Origin: Bacteroidales bacterium
Lineage (GTDB): Bacteria; Bacteroidota; Bacteroidia; Bacteroidales; Bacteroidaceae
Length of the DNA: 40,126 nucleotides
Assembly: GCA_004557185.1 (NCBI GenBank)
Contig: SFEP01000013.1
Location: forward strand, 1 to 40,126
Direction: 5' to 3'
The notes below the pieces were generated by a model. The model saw only the letters and a list, made by a program, of their open reading frames with translations. It was not told where the DNA came from and did no database searches. This document shows, in pieces, positions 16,362 through 25,044 of this stretch (position 1 is the stretch's first letter; each line of letters begins with the position of its first letter). A program made the position numbers and the translations under genes.

Positions 16362-17363
16362 TCAGTGCATGATGTGTTTGTTGCCTATCTTCACCAAGCT
16401 GACACCGACGAAGATCCAGAACAATTCGCGAATGCGGGTGTAGAGGCTGGTAAAGATACCGATGCCAGGAGCACTCAGGCCGAGCAACTTCACGATAAGC
16501 GAGAGGCCACCCTCACGCGCACCAAGTTGCATGGGCAGGAAGAAAAGGATGTTTCCCACAAGCGATGAGAACGCCAATACCAGCACGGCATCCCAAAAAG
16601 TGAGTTGCACACCCAGCGAGAGCAAGATGAAGTAATATTCAAGCGCATTGACCACGCGGGCTATGTATTCGTAGAAAAGCGAGGCAAAGAAAGCGCGGGG
16701 ACGTGAATGCAGATAGGCTATATTATCGTCCACCTGCTGCATGGCCTCGCGGTTTTTTTCATAGAACGGCAGTGCTATCCTACGCACGTATGGTATGTGG
16801 AGCAGCGGCTGAAAGAGTTTGACAATCACACCGTGCTTATAACACAAGTTAAAGACCACCAGCACCACCCAAAGGAGCACGCCGAAAAGCGCAAAGAGCG
16901 TCCAAAGGAAGGGCGTCATCTTCTCCGTATAGACAATGGCAAAGAGCACCACCGAAGAACTCCACAAGCAGATGTGAGAAAGAATGTGCATCATGGAATA
17001 AAGCACGACACTCGACATGGCGCGGGGTACGCCTATGTAGGCACTGAGTTCCATCACACGATAGGGGCCACCACCAAAACCAAAAGGCGTGGTATAACTG
17101 AAGGCAAAGCCGGACACCGTAAGTTTGTAGGCGTGGCGAAAGGGAAGATGACGGTCGTGCGTCCCACTATTGACTATCAACTGAAAGGCGCGAGCATTGA
17201 AAGCATAAACAAAGACCCACACACCTATGACAGCTGGCAAATAAAGACCAGCGCGACGGATGTTGTGACGTAATTGTTCGAAATCAAGGTCGAAGGTGCA
17301 TGCCATAAAGATAATGGCTGCAATACCAAATAAGAGAAAAAGATTGCGATAAAGAGGTTTCAT
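16362..17363 (-). CDS. Flippase-like integral membrane protein (LPG synthase TM / UPF0104 family)
   Basis: I take the ATG at 17363 (MKPLYRNLFLLFG); an upstream ATG at 17387 would add eight residues and lies 4 bp after the preceding gene. The 333-residue protein has about eight hydrophobic helices and the family hallmarks NARAFQL, SYTTPFGFGGGPYRV (the P-x-G-x-G-G loop) and MQLGAREGGLSL near the C terminus. Members of this group include the flippase half of MprF and several lipid-linked transport proteins. Beside a phosphatidyltransferase, it probably moves the lipid product across the inner membrane. This is inference. Confidence 0.8.
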   Translation of the reverse strand: MKPLYRNLFLLFGIAAIIFMACTFDLDFEQLRHNIRRAGLYLPAVIGVWVFVYAFNARAFQLIVNSGTHDRHLPFRHAYKLTVSGFAFSYTTPFGFGGGPYRVMELSAYIGVPRAMSSVVLYSMMHILSHICLWSSSVVLFAIVYTEKMTPFLWTLFALFGVLLWVVLVVFNLCYKHGVIVKLFQPLLHIPYVRRIALPFYEKNREAMQQVDDNIAYLHSRPRAFFASLFYEYIARVVNALEYYFILLSLGVQLTFWDAVLVLAFSSLVGNILFFLPMQLGAREGGLSLIVKLLGLSAPGIGIFTSLYTRIRELFWIFVGVSLVKIGNKHIMH

Positions 17364-17390
17364 GCAAAAGTAGTGTGAAAGGGGCATGAC

Positions 17391-18329
17391 TTAGCAATAC
17401 TGCTGTTGCATGCGTCGGCACAACGCTTCGTGACGGTTGCGCATATAGAGAAAGAGTATGTTCATGACCACCAACTCAAAGGCGAAATAGAACCAAGGGT
17501 GCCCAGCCAGCAAAGACAGGTAAAGCACAATGGCACGGGTGTTAAACGTAAGGATGTTGGCATACTTCATGAGCGGCAGACTGCCTTTGCGGAAGTCTGC
17601 ACGCAAAGCATCGCTCAGTTCACTCCCGGCATAACGCTCTGATAAGGCGGCACGGAAGCGCTGGAATGCAGGCGTCATTTGCTCTTGTGAACGTGTATAG
17701 TTGCCATAGAAGTAGAGGAAGAGTTTCCACACACCGTCCTTGCTCCACGACAGACTGTGGAACTCCTTGCGCAATACATCGAAGCGGTCAAGTTCACTGC
17801 CTGATTTCCCCTTAATAAAATAAAGGTGGATATTGCGGTAATAGTCCGCCAATTGGCATTGCTTGCCGTGACAAATCAATCCCGACACGGCGGCCATAAG
17901 CCATATCCAAACGCCCCACGGCTCGTCGGTGCCAGGAATAGGCTGCTCTTGCAGACGTAAGCAAATGGCTGCATATATCGTGAAGAACCAGACATCGCCC
18001 GCAAAGCCATCGAGGATACGTCCCCATCGCGTTTTCTTACCTGTCATACGCGCCAGTTGACCGTCTGCACTGTCGTAGAGGTTAGCCCATACGAGCAGAA
18101 AGATGCCCATGAGCGTATGGGTAAGATCTGGATAATAGAACATCACACCAGCCGCGGCACCAAGAATGATGCTGAGTATGGTGACCACATTGGGATGAAT
18201 GTCAAAGTGATTGAAGAAGCGCGCCCACAGCAAACCGAGTGGCCGCGTAAAGTGTATGTCAAGCCATTCCTCGGTATCCTGCGACTTAAAAGTGGCTTGC
18301 AGGGAATTGTTTTTGATTTGTTCGGACAT
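17391..18329 (-). CDS. CDP-alcohol phosphatidyltransferase family enzyme
   Basis: The start is taken at 18329 (MSEQIKNN). The 312-residue membrane protein carries the full signature D-x2-DG-x2-AR-x8-G-x3-D-x4-D: Asp86, Asp89-Gly90, Ala93-Arg94, Gly103, Asp107 and Asp112. It is longer than bacterial PgsA (about 180-200) because of extra loops between helices (about 175-255). It would displace CMP from a CDP-activated donor with an alcohol acceptor. The adjacent nucleotidyltransferase suggests that the head group, not the lipid, is CDP-activated, or that an inositol-phosphate-type head group is used, as in bacterial inositol-lipid loci. The head group is not determined by the sequence. Confidence 0.87.
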   Translation of the reverse strand: MSEQIKNNSLQATFKSQDTEEWLDIHFTRPLGLLWARFFNHFDIHPNVVTILSIILGAAAGVMFYYPDLTHTLMGIFLLVWANLYDSADGQLARMTGKKTRWGRILDGFAGDVWFFTIYAAICLRLQEQPIPGTDEPWGVWIWLMAAVSGLICHGKQCQLADYYRNIHLYFIKGKSGSELDRFDVLRKEFHSLSWSKDGVWKLFLYFYGNYTRSQEQMTPAFQRFRAALSERYAGSELSDALRADFRKGSLPLMKYANILTFNTRAIVLYLSLLAGHPWFYFAFELVVMNILFLYMRNRHEALCRRMQQQYC

Positions 18330-18375
18330 GTTACGAATGATGAATAACGACAATCAGAAGCCTATCAAACATGCA

Positions 18376-19224
18376 TTATCTGACGACTGGGAATGCGGAC
18401 TCAATGCGCTCGGCTATGGCTTTGGCCGCTACCTTGCGGCATGCTGCAAAGCTGGGCCAGTCGTTGAAATCGATGATGTAGAAATGGCCGTCTGGGGAAA
18501 CAATGGCATCACCGCCATAGATAGTGAGACCTAACGCACGGGCTGCTACATTTGCTGCCTGCTGAAGCGCCTCGGCATTGTAAGCATAATGATGTGGCTC
18601 ACCATTGTGACGCTCCAAGCCAAACTTGCTGTAACCTGTAGTGGCCGACACTACTGACGCATAAAAGAACGAGGTGCCCTCGACTCCATAAAATTTGACC
18701 ACATCGCCTTGTACGTGTTCTAATGCCACAGCCTCAGACACAGCACGTGCCGAAAAATCCGTCACGGCTTCGGCCCAAGCCTGCTCATCGCCAATAAAGC
18801 ACACGTCACCAGTATGCTGGGCACAAGCATCACTACGTTTAAGCCAAAAGGGGAATGGCAAGGCTGGCAGATTGGCATCCAACGACTGGCATACAGCAAA
18901 GGCTGGCTGCGGCACACCTTTTTCCTGAAATACTTCTGCTTGCTTCACACGGGTGGCTGCTAACAGTGCATGAGCTGCATTGAACACTTGCAGCCCCATC
19001 GTGGACTCAGCTTCAGCCAATGCCGTAAGTACAGAGTGGCTACGCGCCATAGAAAATACCGCATCAAACTCCTCCAAGTCAACGGAGATGAAGAACTCCT
19101 CACTGATGAGACTTACGTGATGGTGACGTGCCAAGCGTGAGGCCGTGGCTTGAAATATGGCGGCATCGCGGTCGGTTGCGTTAGGACTGTATTTGGGGTC
19201 GCGGCTAATACCTAAAATCTTCAT
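18376..19224 (-). CDS. ATP-grasp family ligase-like protein
   Basis: Starting at the ATG at 19224 (MKILGISRDPKYSPN), the protein is 282 residues. It shows an ATP-grasp layout: an N-terminal Rossmann-like part, a central PFPFWLKRSD strand (conserved Lys), an EHVQGDVVKFYGV hinge, and near the C terminus GGDAIVSPDGHFYIIDFNDW, where Asp and Asn in DFND would bind Mg-ATP. Members form C-N or C-S bonds or phosphorylate small polyols. An amino-acid or small-acid ligation to a head-group precursor, or an inositol kinase-like reaction, would fit its place between the nucleotidyltransferase and the phosphatidyltransferase. I cannot choose between these. Confidence 0.75.
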   Translation of the reverse strand: MKILGISRDPKYSPNATDRDAAIFQATASRLARHHHVSLISEEFFISVDLEEFDAVFSMARSHSVLTALAEAESTMGLQVFNAAHALLAATRVKQAEVFQEKGVPQPAFAVCQSLDANLPALPFPFWLKRSDACAQHTGDVCFIGDEQAWAEAVTDFSARAVSEAVALEHVQGDVVKFYGVEGTSFFYASVVSATTGYSKFGLERHNGEPHHYAYNAEALQQAANVAARALGLTIYGGDAIVSPDGHFYIIDFNDWPSFAACRKVAAKAIAERIESAFPVVR

Positions 19225-19284
19225 AACACAAATGAGCATCACACCCATTCTGCTTGACTGGGCGTGTGTGCAAGAGTAGAACCT

Positions 19285-19986
19285 TTAAGACTGGAGAAAA
19301 GCCTCAGCCTTGGCGATGTCTGAAGCATGGTCAATGTCGAGTACCTTTGAAAACGGATAAGCCTGCAAATGCAATCCTGCCGCGATGAGTGCACGCTGAT
19401 AGTTGCGCATGCGGCTTTGACCGTTGGCTATGCAACTCCGCAACACGTCAAGTGCGTTCTGACGCAGACAGTACATGCCACCCGAAATGTAGGGGGTACC
19501 GGGGTCTGTATCGCAAAAGGCGGTGATGCGCAAGTTCTCATCAGTTTGCACATACAACGGCTTTTCGTCGTCGATGTAATCGGTTACAGCCATCAGCCCA
19601 TCGGCCTGCGAGGTTTCGAAAGCATGTATGTAATCCGCAAAATCTTTCTCTCGGAAAATGGTGTCGACCGTAGTAAGGCAGAAAGGTGCACCATCAAGAT
19701 AAGGACTGAGCTCAAAGAAACTGTGCATACTGCTGGGGGTACTCTTCACCACCATTTGCACATCGTCGGCCAAACCTTGTTGCTGCAACTTGCGCACATG
19801 TTCTTCGGTAAGCGGATTGAGCGTATTGACAATCACCACGATTTGCTCGGCGTGGACTCCTCGAAAGATGCGAAACAGGCGGTCAATCAACGCTTCACCA
19901 CCTACGTGCACAAGAGGCTTAGGGAGTGCTACTCCTTCTTGCTGCAACCGTGAGCCTTCGCCAGCGGCTATTATGGCAAATTTCAT
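19285..19986 (-). CDS. Sugar/polyol-phosphate nucleotidyltransferase
   Basis: The start is the ATG at 19986 (MKFAIIAAGEGSRL); the longer frame from 20019 has an unlikely leader. The 233-residue protein has the NTP-transferase signature AAGEGSRL (7-14), PKPLVHVGGEALIDR (the PKP lysine), and a metal-binding TTVDTIF acid in the middle. It is the small form that lacks a left-handed beta-helix domain, as in CTP- or GTP-using cytidylyltransferases for inositol phosphate and related polyols. It heads the five-gene group, and a CDP-activated head group is a natural substrate for the downstream phosphatidyltransferase. Nucleotide specificity is not visible. Confidence 0.82.
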   Translation of the reverse strand: MKFAIIAAGEGSRLQQEGVALPKPLVHVGGEALIDRLFRIFRGVHAEQIVVIVNTLNPLTEEHVRKLQQQGLADDVQMVVKSTPSSMHSFFELSPYLDGAPFCLTTVDTIFREKDFADYIHAFETSQADGLMAVTDYIDDEKPLYVQTDENLRITAFCDTDPGTPYISGGMYCLRQNALDVLRSCIANGQSRMRNYQRALIAAGLHLQAYPFSKVLDIDHASDIAKAEAFLQS

Positions 19987-20100
19987 AGATAATGGATTTA
20001 TTAGAGATGGGGCCATCAATCACCACGCCTTCTATGCGTTCTGCATCGGAGGTTGAATGTTCAGAAAAAATGCTTTTCTTCCCTCCTCACGATGCGGCTT

Positions 20101-21219
20101 TCATGAACGTCCGTTTCGCTCCTCTCTTCTATCATGATAGAGTTTGGGAAGCGGCGATTGGTGGCTCTCATCATAGGCTTGGCGATGACGCGCAATATCA
20201 ATGGCGGCATAAATGGCAGAGCGGAAGGAGTCGGGCCGCACTTGGCCACGTCCCGCAAGGTCAAAAGCCGTTCCATGGTCTGGGGAGGTGCGGACAATGC
20301 CCACACCTGCTGTAAAGTCCACACCATCATCCATACACAGCGCCTTAAATGGTGCCAAGCCTTGGTCGTGATACATGGCCAGCACTGCATCAAACTGGCG
20401 ATATTGTGCTGCACCAAAGAAGCCGTCAGCTGGGAACGGACCATAAACGGGCAGGCCTGCATCAGCCAACGACTTGATGGCGGGCTGTATCACTTCCATC
20501 TCTTCATGCCCCAACAAACCGCTGTCGCCAGCATGCGGATTGAGAGCCAGCACAGCAATACGGGGGGCTGAAAGGCCGAAATCACGACAAAGCGAATGAT
20601 AAAGCGTGTGCACATGCTGTTCAATTACTTCCTGTGTTACAGAGAAAGACACCTCGCTTACGGGGAGATGGGTGGTAACAAGTGCCACACGCATCATACT
20701 GTTGCAAAGCACCATGAGGGCAGTGGTATCTGACGCGGGCACGCTGTCTTGCAAATACTCTGTGTGGCCTGTATAGGGGAAGTTGGCGCTTTGAATGGAT
20801 GCCTTACAGATGGGAGCCGTAACCAGTGCTGAGACTTTGCCTTCACGGGCTTCCTGCACGGCACGTTCTAATGCGACAAAGGCTGCCTGACCGGCTTCAG
20901 GAGCGACCTTACCAAATTCTATCTTTACGTCTTCGTCTGAACAGTTGACAAAATTGAGCACGCCCTGTTCCGCCTCATCGGCACTGGCCACCATCTTGAA
21001 CGGTAACTCTATACCAAGTGCCCTGCGGTGGTATGCAGCCACCTTGGCATGTCCATAGACTACTGGGGTACAAATCTCGAACATGGCGCTATCAGAGAAT
21101 GTCTTGAAGATGAGTTCAAGCCCCACGCCGTTCGTATCACCCTGCGTCAAAGCCACCTTCATGGGATGCGACACCAGTTCTTGAGGAGCTGCTGACGGTT
21201 GGTTATGAATATTGTCCAT
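20101..21219 (-). CDS. pdxA: 4-hydroxythreonine-4-phosphate dehydrogenase
   Basis: The 372-residue protein catalyses the NAD-dependent step of the DXP-dependent pyridoxal phosphate pathway. Visible markers: VALTQGDTNGVGLE near the N terminus (the form usual in Bacteroidetes), the metal-binding histidines in YTGHTEYL, NPHAGDSG and AMYHDQGL, and RTSPDHGTAFD. The first ATG gives a 19-residue leader ahead of MKVALTQGD, so translation could start at 21162 instead. The frame extends to a basic tail (HDRREERNGRS). It lies downstream of rlmN on the same strand. Confidence 0.95.
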   Translation of the reverse strand: MDNIHNQPSAAPQELVSHPMKVALTQGDTNGVGLELIFKTFSDSAMFEICTPVVYGHAKVAAYHRRALGIELPFKMVASADEAEQGVLNFVNCSDEDVKIEFGKVAPEAGQAAFVALERAVQEAREGKVSALVTAPICKASIQSANFPYTGHTEYLQDSVPASDTTALMVLCNSMMRVALVTTHLPVSEVSFSVTQEVIEQHVHTLYHSLCRDFGLSAPRIAVLALNPHAGDSGLLGHEEMEVIQPAIKSLADAGLPVYGPFPADGFFGAAQYRQFDAVLAMYHDQGLAPFKALCMDDGVDFTAGVGIVRTSPDHGTAFDLAGRGQVRPDSFRSAIYAAIDIARHRQAYDESHQSPLPKLYHDRREERNGRS

Positions 21220-21357
21220 AATGCTATACTATTTTGCCACACTGCACGGTTGAAAATCCCCCTTGCTACTTGGGCATGAATACTCCTAATAATTATATAG
21301 CGCAGCATGATGAAGTGTGGAGCACGCTCCATATCATACTACATTGTGCGAAGGACC

Positions 21358-22446
21358 TTACGCTTTCATCGAAGCCTCCTCTTTTTGTTCTGCCTCTTGG
21401 CGAGCTGTTGTAAGCAGTCCACAGGCAGCGTAGATGTCTTGCCCGCGTGAAGCCCGTATGGTGGTAAACAGGCCATGCTGCGTCAGGTAATCGCGGAAGC
21501 GCAACATGCTCTCATCATCTACGCCACAAAATGGCGACCCTGGTATTTCATGAAAGCGAATGAGGTTTACTCTACAGTCCAAATTGGCCAGCAGTCGCAG
21601 CAGGGCATCTGCATGCTGCCGGCTATCGTTCAGGTTCTTGAATACAATATACTCAAACGACAAGCGCCGCTGCCCTGACATATCGGCTCCTCCCACCATA
21701 CCACGCCGACGCTTGCGGAAAGGTTCGTAGTCCTCCAGTTCGCGCACCACGTGTTCGATACTCATGGCGCGTTCTGCCGGCATCATTGTTGCACGGTCTG
21801 ATGGTATGGGGTGATGTAGGCTGACAGCCAAATGGCATTGGCTCTCACGCAAAAAGCGCTGCAAACCCTTGGCAAGCCCCACCGTTGACACCGTGATGCG
21901 TTTGGGACTCCACTTGTAGCCCCACTCCGCCGTAAGCACTGACGTAGCACGCAACACATTGTCAAGGTTATCGAATGGCTCACCCTGCCCCATAAAAACC
22001 ACATTGGTCAACGTATCCCGTTCGGGCAGGGAATAGATTTGGTTAAGTATGTCGCTCACCGAAAGTTGGCTGTTAAATCCTTGCCGCCCCGTCATGCAAA
22101 AGGCGCAACCCATTTTACAACCTACCTGCGAACTTACACAGAGCGTGGCTCGCTTACCATCAGGAATATAAACAGATTCTATGTAATGTCCCTGCGACGT
22201 ACGGTAAAGATACTTCACCGTACCGTCAACCGACCGCATGGCTTCAACGGGTGCACTGCATCCCACTTCATAAGAAGCAGCCAAACGCTGGCGCGCCATA
22301 GCCGAGAGGTTCGTCATAGCCTCCACAGCTGTTACATGCTTACTGTAAAGCCAGTTGGCTATCTGTTTACCCACAAAACGTTTCTGCCCCAGTTCTTCAG
22401 CAAGGGCCTGCAGTTCTTCAAGGGTTTTGCCCAATAAGGGTGTCAT
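21358..22446 (-). CDS. rlmN: Dual-specificity 23S rRNA A2503 / tRNA A37 C2-methyltransferase (radical SAM)
   Basis: A 362-residue radical SAM enzyme. The iron-sulfur motif CKMGCAFC supplies Cys110, Cys114 and Cys117, preceded by TLCVSSQVG as in all RlmN. GEPFDN, the SAM-binding segment, follows. The second methyl-carrying cysteine lies near the C terminus in DIYAACGLLTT (Cys342). It modifies C2 of A2503 in 23S rRNA and A37 in some tRNAs. An AT-rich CTTCCTTTTTTATAC-type leader precedes the ATG on the minus strand. The about 140-bp gap to pdxA holds a related CTCCTAATAATTATATAG sequence on the plus strand. Confidence 0.96.
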   Translation of the reverse strand: MTPLLGKTLEELQALAEELGQKRFVGKQIANWLYSKHVTAVEAMTNLSAMARQRLAASYEVGCSAPVEAMRSVDGTVKYLYRTSQGHYIESVYIPDGKRATLCVSSQVGCKMGCAFCMTGRQGFNSQLSVSDILNQIYSLPERDTLTNVVFMGQGEPFDNLDNVLRATSVLTAEWGYKWSPKRITVSTVGLAKGLQRFLRESQCHLAVSLHHPIPSDRATMMPAERAMSIEHVVRELEDYEPFRKRRRGMVGGADMSGQRRLSFEYIVFKNLNDSRQHADALLRLLANLDCRVNLIRFHEIPGSPFCGVDDESMLRFRDYLTQHGLFTTIRASRGQDIYAACGLLTTARQEAEQKEEASMKA

Positions 22447-22593
22447 AGGTAGAATGTATAAAAAAGGAAGGAACTATGAGAAGACCACTCCCCTCTCTCC
22501 TGAACGATAAAGAAGACTGCTCTACAAACCTCTCACGACGCCGCTCGCCTACTGGCGCGCCCCACTTGAAGTCTATAGGGCATTTCACGACAA

Positions 22594-22638
22594 TACAGGA
22601 AATCGGATAGAAACAAAAGTCTGTTCCGATTTCCTGTA
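22594..22638 (-). terminator. Hairpin terminator after the SPOR lipoprotein gene
   Basis: TACAGGAAATCGG (22594-22606) pairs perfectly with CCGATTTCCTGTA (22626-22638) around a 19-base loop. It lies 22 bp beyond the stop codon at 22660 on the minus strand. Confidence 0.75.
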
Positions 22639-22659
22639 CCAGAGGGTTACCTAAAAGGG

Positions 22660-23199
22660 TTACTTTTTATACAGCAACCAAGCGCCGGGGAACTTACCTC
22701 TCAACTGGTCACGCGTTTGTGCTGCCGAGGGTTTGTCGTCATACGAAGCGGCAATGACTCTATACCAACCCGTCGTGCCGTTGATTGTTTCGTTGGTCTT
22801 CACCACACGGGCGTCATAACCTTCAGCCTTCAGGCGTGTAGCGAGATTATCAGCGTTGGCCTGCGTTACGAAGCTGCTTACCACCACACTGAAGGTCTTG
22901 AGCGGATTACCGCTCTGCACGGTAAAACCACCTTCGATGGTGCGCACGTCGCTATTGTCAACCACCACTGCCGAGCTCGGCTGTGTAGGCGTCTGGGTCA
23001 CGGGAGCCTCACTTACAGGAGGTGTAGTAGGCACGGGCGTCACTGCAGGTGTCGTGGTGGTCTGCGATGCATCCGTATTATTAGCCTGCTCGCGCGTAGC
23101 CTGCTCATAAGCCTGACGATAAGCGCTTTCTTTCGATTTACAACCTGTCAGCATCACGGCCGAGCACAAGCCAAGCACCAAAATAACATTCTTTTTCAT
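22660..23199 (-). CDS. SPOR-domain lipoprotein
   Basis: A 179-residue lipoprotein: signal MKKNVILVLGLCSAVMLTGC with lipobox Cys20. A Thr/Pro-rich linker follows (about 45-80; TTTTPAVTPVPTTPP), then a C-terminal SPOR domain (about 98-178; KTFSVVVSSFVTQANADNLA, then WYRVIAASYDDKPSAAQTRD). SPOR domains bind peptidoglycan strands stripped of stem peptides at division sites, so the protein is probably outer-membrane anchored and septum-associated. The terminator lies just downstream; the gene appears to be transcribed alone. Confidence 0.9.
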   Translation of the reverse strand: MKKNVILVLGLCSAVMLTGCKSKESAYRQAYEQATREQANNTDASQTTTTPAVTPVPTTPPVSEAPVTQTPTQPSSAVVVDNSDVRTIEGGFTVQSGNPLKTFSVVVSSFVTQANADNLATRLKAEGYDARVVKTNETINGTTGWYRVIAASYDDKPSAAQTRDQLRGKFPGAWLLYKK

Positions 23200-23395
23200 T
23201 ACTCCTTTGTTTTGTTATGGGATTAAACCACCCACCCTGCCTATCGCAGAGCGAGCAAGCGAACTATACATGTCAATAAACTTAGAGCGGAAATCTTCGC
23301 GATCAACTGGCCTCGCCTACTGGCAAAAGCCAAGTGCACGCACGTTGTCATCATGTCTGTTCACACGGAACAGCGCCTCCGCACATAAATCCTTT

Positions 23396-23404
23396 GCAAA
23401 TTTA
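23396..23404 (-). promoter_or_regulatory. Possible -7 element for the SPOR lipoprotein gene
   Basis: Minus-strand TAAATTTGC at 23404-23396 fits TAnnTTTG, but no TTTG lies 19 bp upstream and the leader would be about 190 nt. The rest of 23200-23611 shows no gene. A 13-bp CTCGCCTACTGGC at 23312-23324 repeats one at 22544-22556. Confidence 0.35.
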
Positions 23405-23611
23405 GCACTTAGCCACCTCTCGCAGCGCGTACCTACGTTAAAAGAATATAACGTACGTCGTATTTACTCAATATCTAAAATTTTGAGGTTCAAAAATTGC
23501 AGTTACAAAGTGAAAAGCGTACTTTTGAAGCCTAAAAACATTATCAACCTCGCCCGAAAACGTAGTTTCCCCAAAAGGCACTTGTTAGAGGGCACAAAAT
23601 CCTTATTTATC

Positions 23612-23818
23612 ATGAAAGGTCTTAGCATTTTAGCCGCTTTCCTTGGCGGCGCAGCAGTAGGTGCTGCTTGTGGCATTCTTTTTGCCCCCGAAAAAGGTGT
23701 AGAAACGCGCGAAAAGATAGCAGAAGCCATCCGCAAGCGCGGCATCAAGCTCAACCGTAAGGAAATGGCCAGCCTCGTTGACGACATCGCCGACGAGCTC
23801 ACCCCCGCCAACGACTAA
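23612..23818 (+). CDS. YtxH-domain small membrane-associated protein
   Basis: The ATG at 23612 gives 68 residues; a much longer frame from 23207 is not credible because its upstream part has no protein-like pattern. One hydrophobic glycine-rich helix (LSILAAFLGGAAVGAACGILFAP, residues 4-26) runs into APEKGVETREKIAEAIRKRG, the classic YtxH arrangement. Members are envelope- or stress-associated and of unclear function. A hairpin separates it from the holin-like gene 138 bp downstream, which may set different expression levels. Confidence 0.85.
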   Translation: MKGLSILAAFLGGAAVGAACGILFAPEKGVETREKIAEAIRKRGIKLNRKEMASLVDDIADELTPAND

Positions 23819-23830
23819 CGTCGCTCCTGA

Positions 23831-23906
23831 AGCATGAGAAATCGAACCGAGCATATTCTCCTTTCGCAAGGATGCTGAACGGAATGATTTCTCATGCTTT
23901 TGTTTT
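23831..23906 (+). terminator. Long hairpin with T-rich tail between ytxH-like and holin-like genes
   Basis: AGCATGAGAAATC (23831-23843) pairs perfectly with GATTTCTCATGCT (23886-23898), followed by TTTGTTTT. The 42-base loop contains a second AGCAT/ATGCT pairing. It looks like an intrinsic terminator or attenuator. Confidence 0.7.
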
Positions 23907-23956
23907 GAAAAGAGACCTGCTCTACCTGCAGTTTGAACCATCATCTAATAAATCGC

Positions 23957-24349
23957 ATGGCCTTGTTCTCATCCGACCATAACATAGAAACCATTGCCCT
24001 CCTTATCAAGGAACTGAAGCACTATATACAGTTAAAAGGAGAGAGCCTGCAACTCAGCATGGTGAGCAAACTCTCCGTGCTGCTTAGCACATTGGTACTC
24101 TGCATCCTCTTTCTCATGTTCGGTTCCATTATAGTGCTGTTCCTTTCCTATACCTTGGCCGAAGCCATTGCTTCGTGGTCGGGAGTCCCAGCCATTGGCT
24201 ATGCTTGCATTGTGTTGCTTTACCTGCTTATTTCCTTACTCATCTACAGCAAACGACACACATGGATTCAAGTACCCATCAGCAACTTTCTGGCCAACTT
24301 ATTCTTGAAAAACGACGAAAACACGCCAAACCATGAAGCCGACGAATGA
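23957..24349 (+). CDS. Phage-holin-like (holin-X type) membrane protein
   Basis: Using the ATG at 23957 (MALFSSDHN), the protein has 130 residues with two adjacent membrane helices (about 43-72 and 78-100) and amphipathic flanks, ending in a polar tail (NDENTPNHEADE). This is the layout of the holin-X family, which in chromosomes is often paired with YtxH and small coiled-coil proteins, as here, and is not evidence of a prophage. A role in envelope stress or membrane organisation is plausible. The stop overlaps the next gene by 17 nt. Confidence 0.75.
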   Translation: MALFSSDHNIETIALLIKELKHYIQLKGESLQLSMVSKLSVLLSTLVLCILFLMFGSIIVLFLSYTLAEAIASWSGVPAIGYACIVLLYLLISLLIYSKRHTWIQVPISNFLANLFLKNDENTPNHEADE

Positions 24350-24599
24350 CAAGATGAACCAACTGGCGCAAAGGCAGAAGCAGTTGAAGGAAGAAATGGA
24401 TGAATGCAAAGGACGTATGCACGATGCATGGCAAACGCTCTTTGCGCCACCTGTGGCCGAAACTCGTGTACAACATTGGGTTAACCAAGCCGAACGGGTT
24501 GTGGCTGTGTATGACGGCGTGATGCTCGGTTACAAACTCTGCCGCCGCCTCAATCTGATAGCAGGGTGGCTGAAACCGAAAAACAAAAAGCGCAAATAG
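24333..24599 (+). CDS. Small hypothetical protein coupled to the holin-like gene
   Basis: The 88-residue product starts inside the end of the holin-like gene (17-nt overlap), so translation is coupled. The first half is a charged helix with coiled-coil character (QLAQRQKQLKEEMDECKGRM), and a short hydrophobic stretch (VVAVYDGVMLGYKLCRRLNL) is followed by a strongly basic end (KPKNKKRK). The family is not recognised. In similar three-gene envelope groups the last member is a small cytosolic-face partner, which would fit. Terminator 37 bp downstream. Confidence 0.7.
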   Translation: MKPTNDKMNQLAQRQKQLKEEMDECKGRMHDAWQTLFAPPVAETRVQHWVNQAERVVAVYDGVMLGYKLCRRLNLIAGWLKPKNKKRK

Positions 24600-24635
24600 T
24601 GATCTCATACAAGTATGATGATTTGCAAGACCATC

Positions 24636-24667
24636 CACTCATGATTTACAACATCATGGGTGTTTTT
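24636..24667 (+). terminator. Rho-independent terminator after the YtxH/holin-like group
   Basis: CACTCATGAT (24636-24645) pairs with ATCATGGGTG (24653-24662, one G-U), followed by TTTTT. From here to 25955 I find no gene. Confidence 0.75.
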
Positions 24668-25044
24668 ATGTAAAATCATAACGGCCTACTCCCTGCCTTG
24701 TAACTGATGGCGGGCAAATTAGATACTCCTCCAAGAAGAATTATGTTTTGTAAGCAAATTGCGTAATATGATTGGCTTACAACACTTCTTCATTTTTTGT
24801 AGCGCATTACGCACCAAACAAGGAGCCCCCATTGGGGTACAACGAACTCCAAGTGGTAGTCTGTCGCACATATTGGCAAACACTATACAGAAAGCGGACG
24901 CCCCGTCACAAGATCTTTACTCGCCATTGAGTTCGGCTCCACGGCTTTCGCCATTTATAACCACCAACCATCTCCTCTGCGTTCCTCAGCCTTTTCAGCC
25001 CTACGACATCTTGGCTTACCGAGCTGATATGCCTGTTATCCGTT

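Noticed and set aside
23207..23611. N-terminal extension of the YtxH-like protein
   Set aside because: The upstream part has no protein-like pattern; the 68-residue form matches the usual length and layout of the family.
23957..24349. Prophage holin
   Set aside because: No lysin, capsid or integrase gene is near; the YtxH partner fits a chromosomal envelope gene group.
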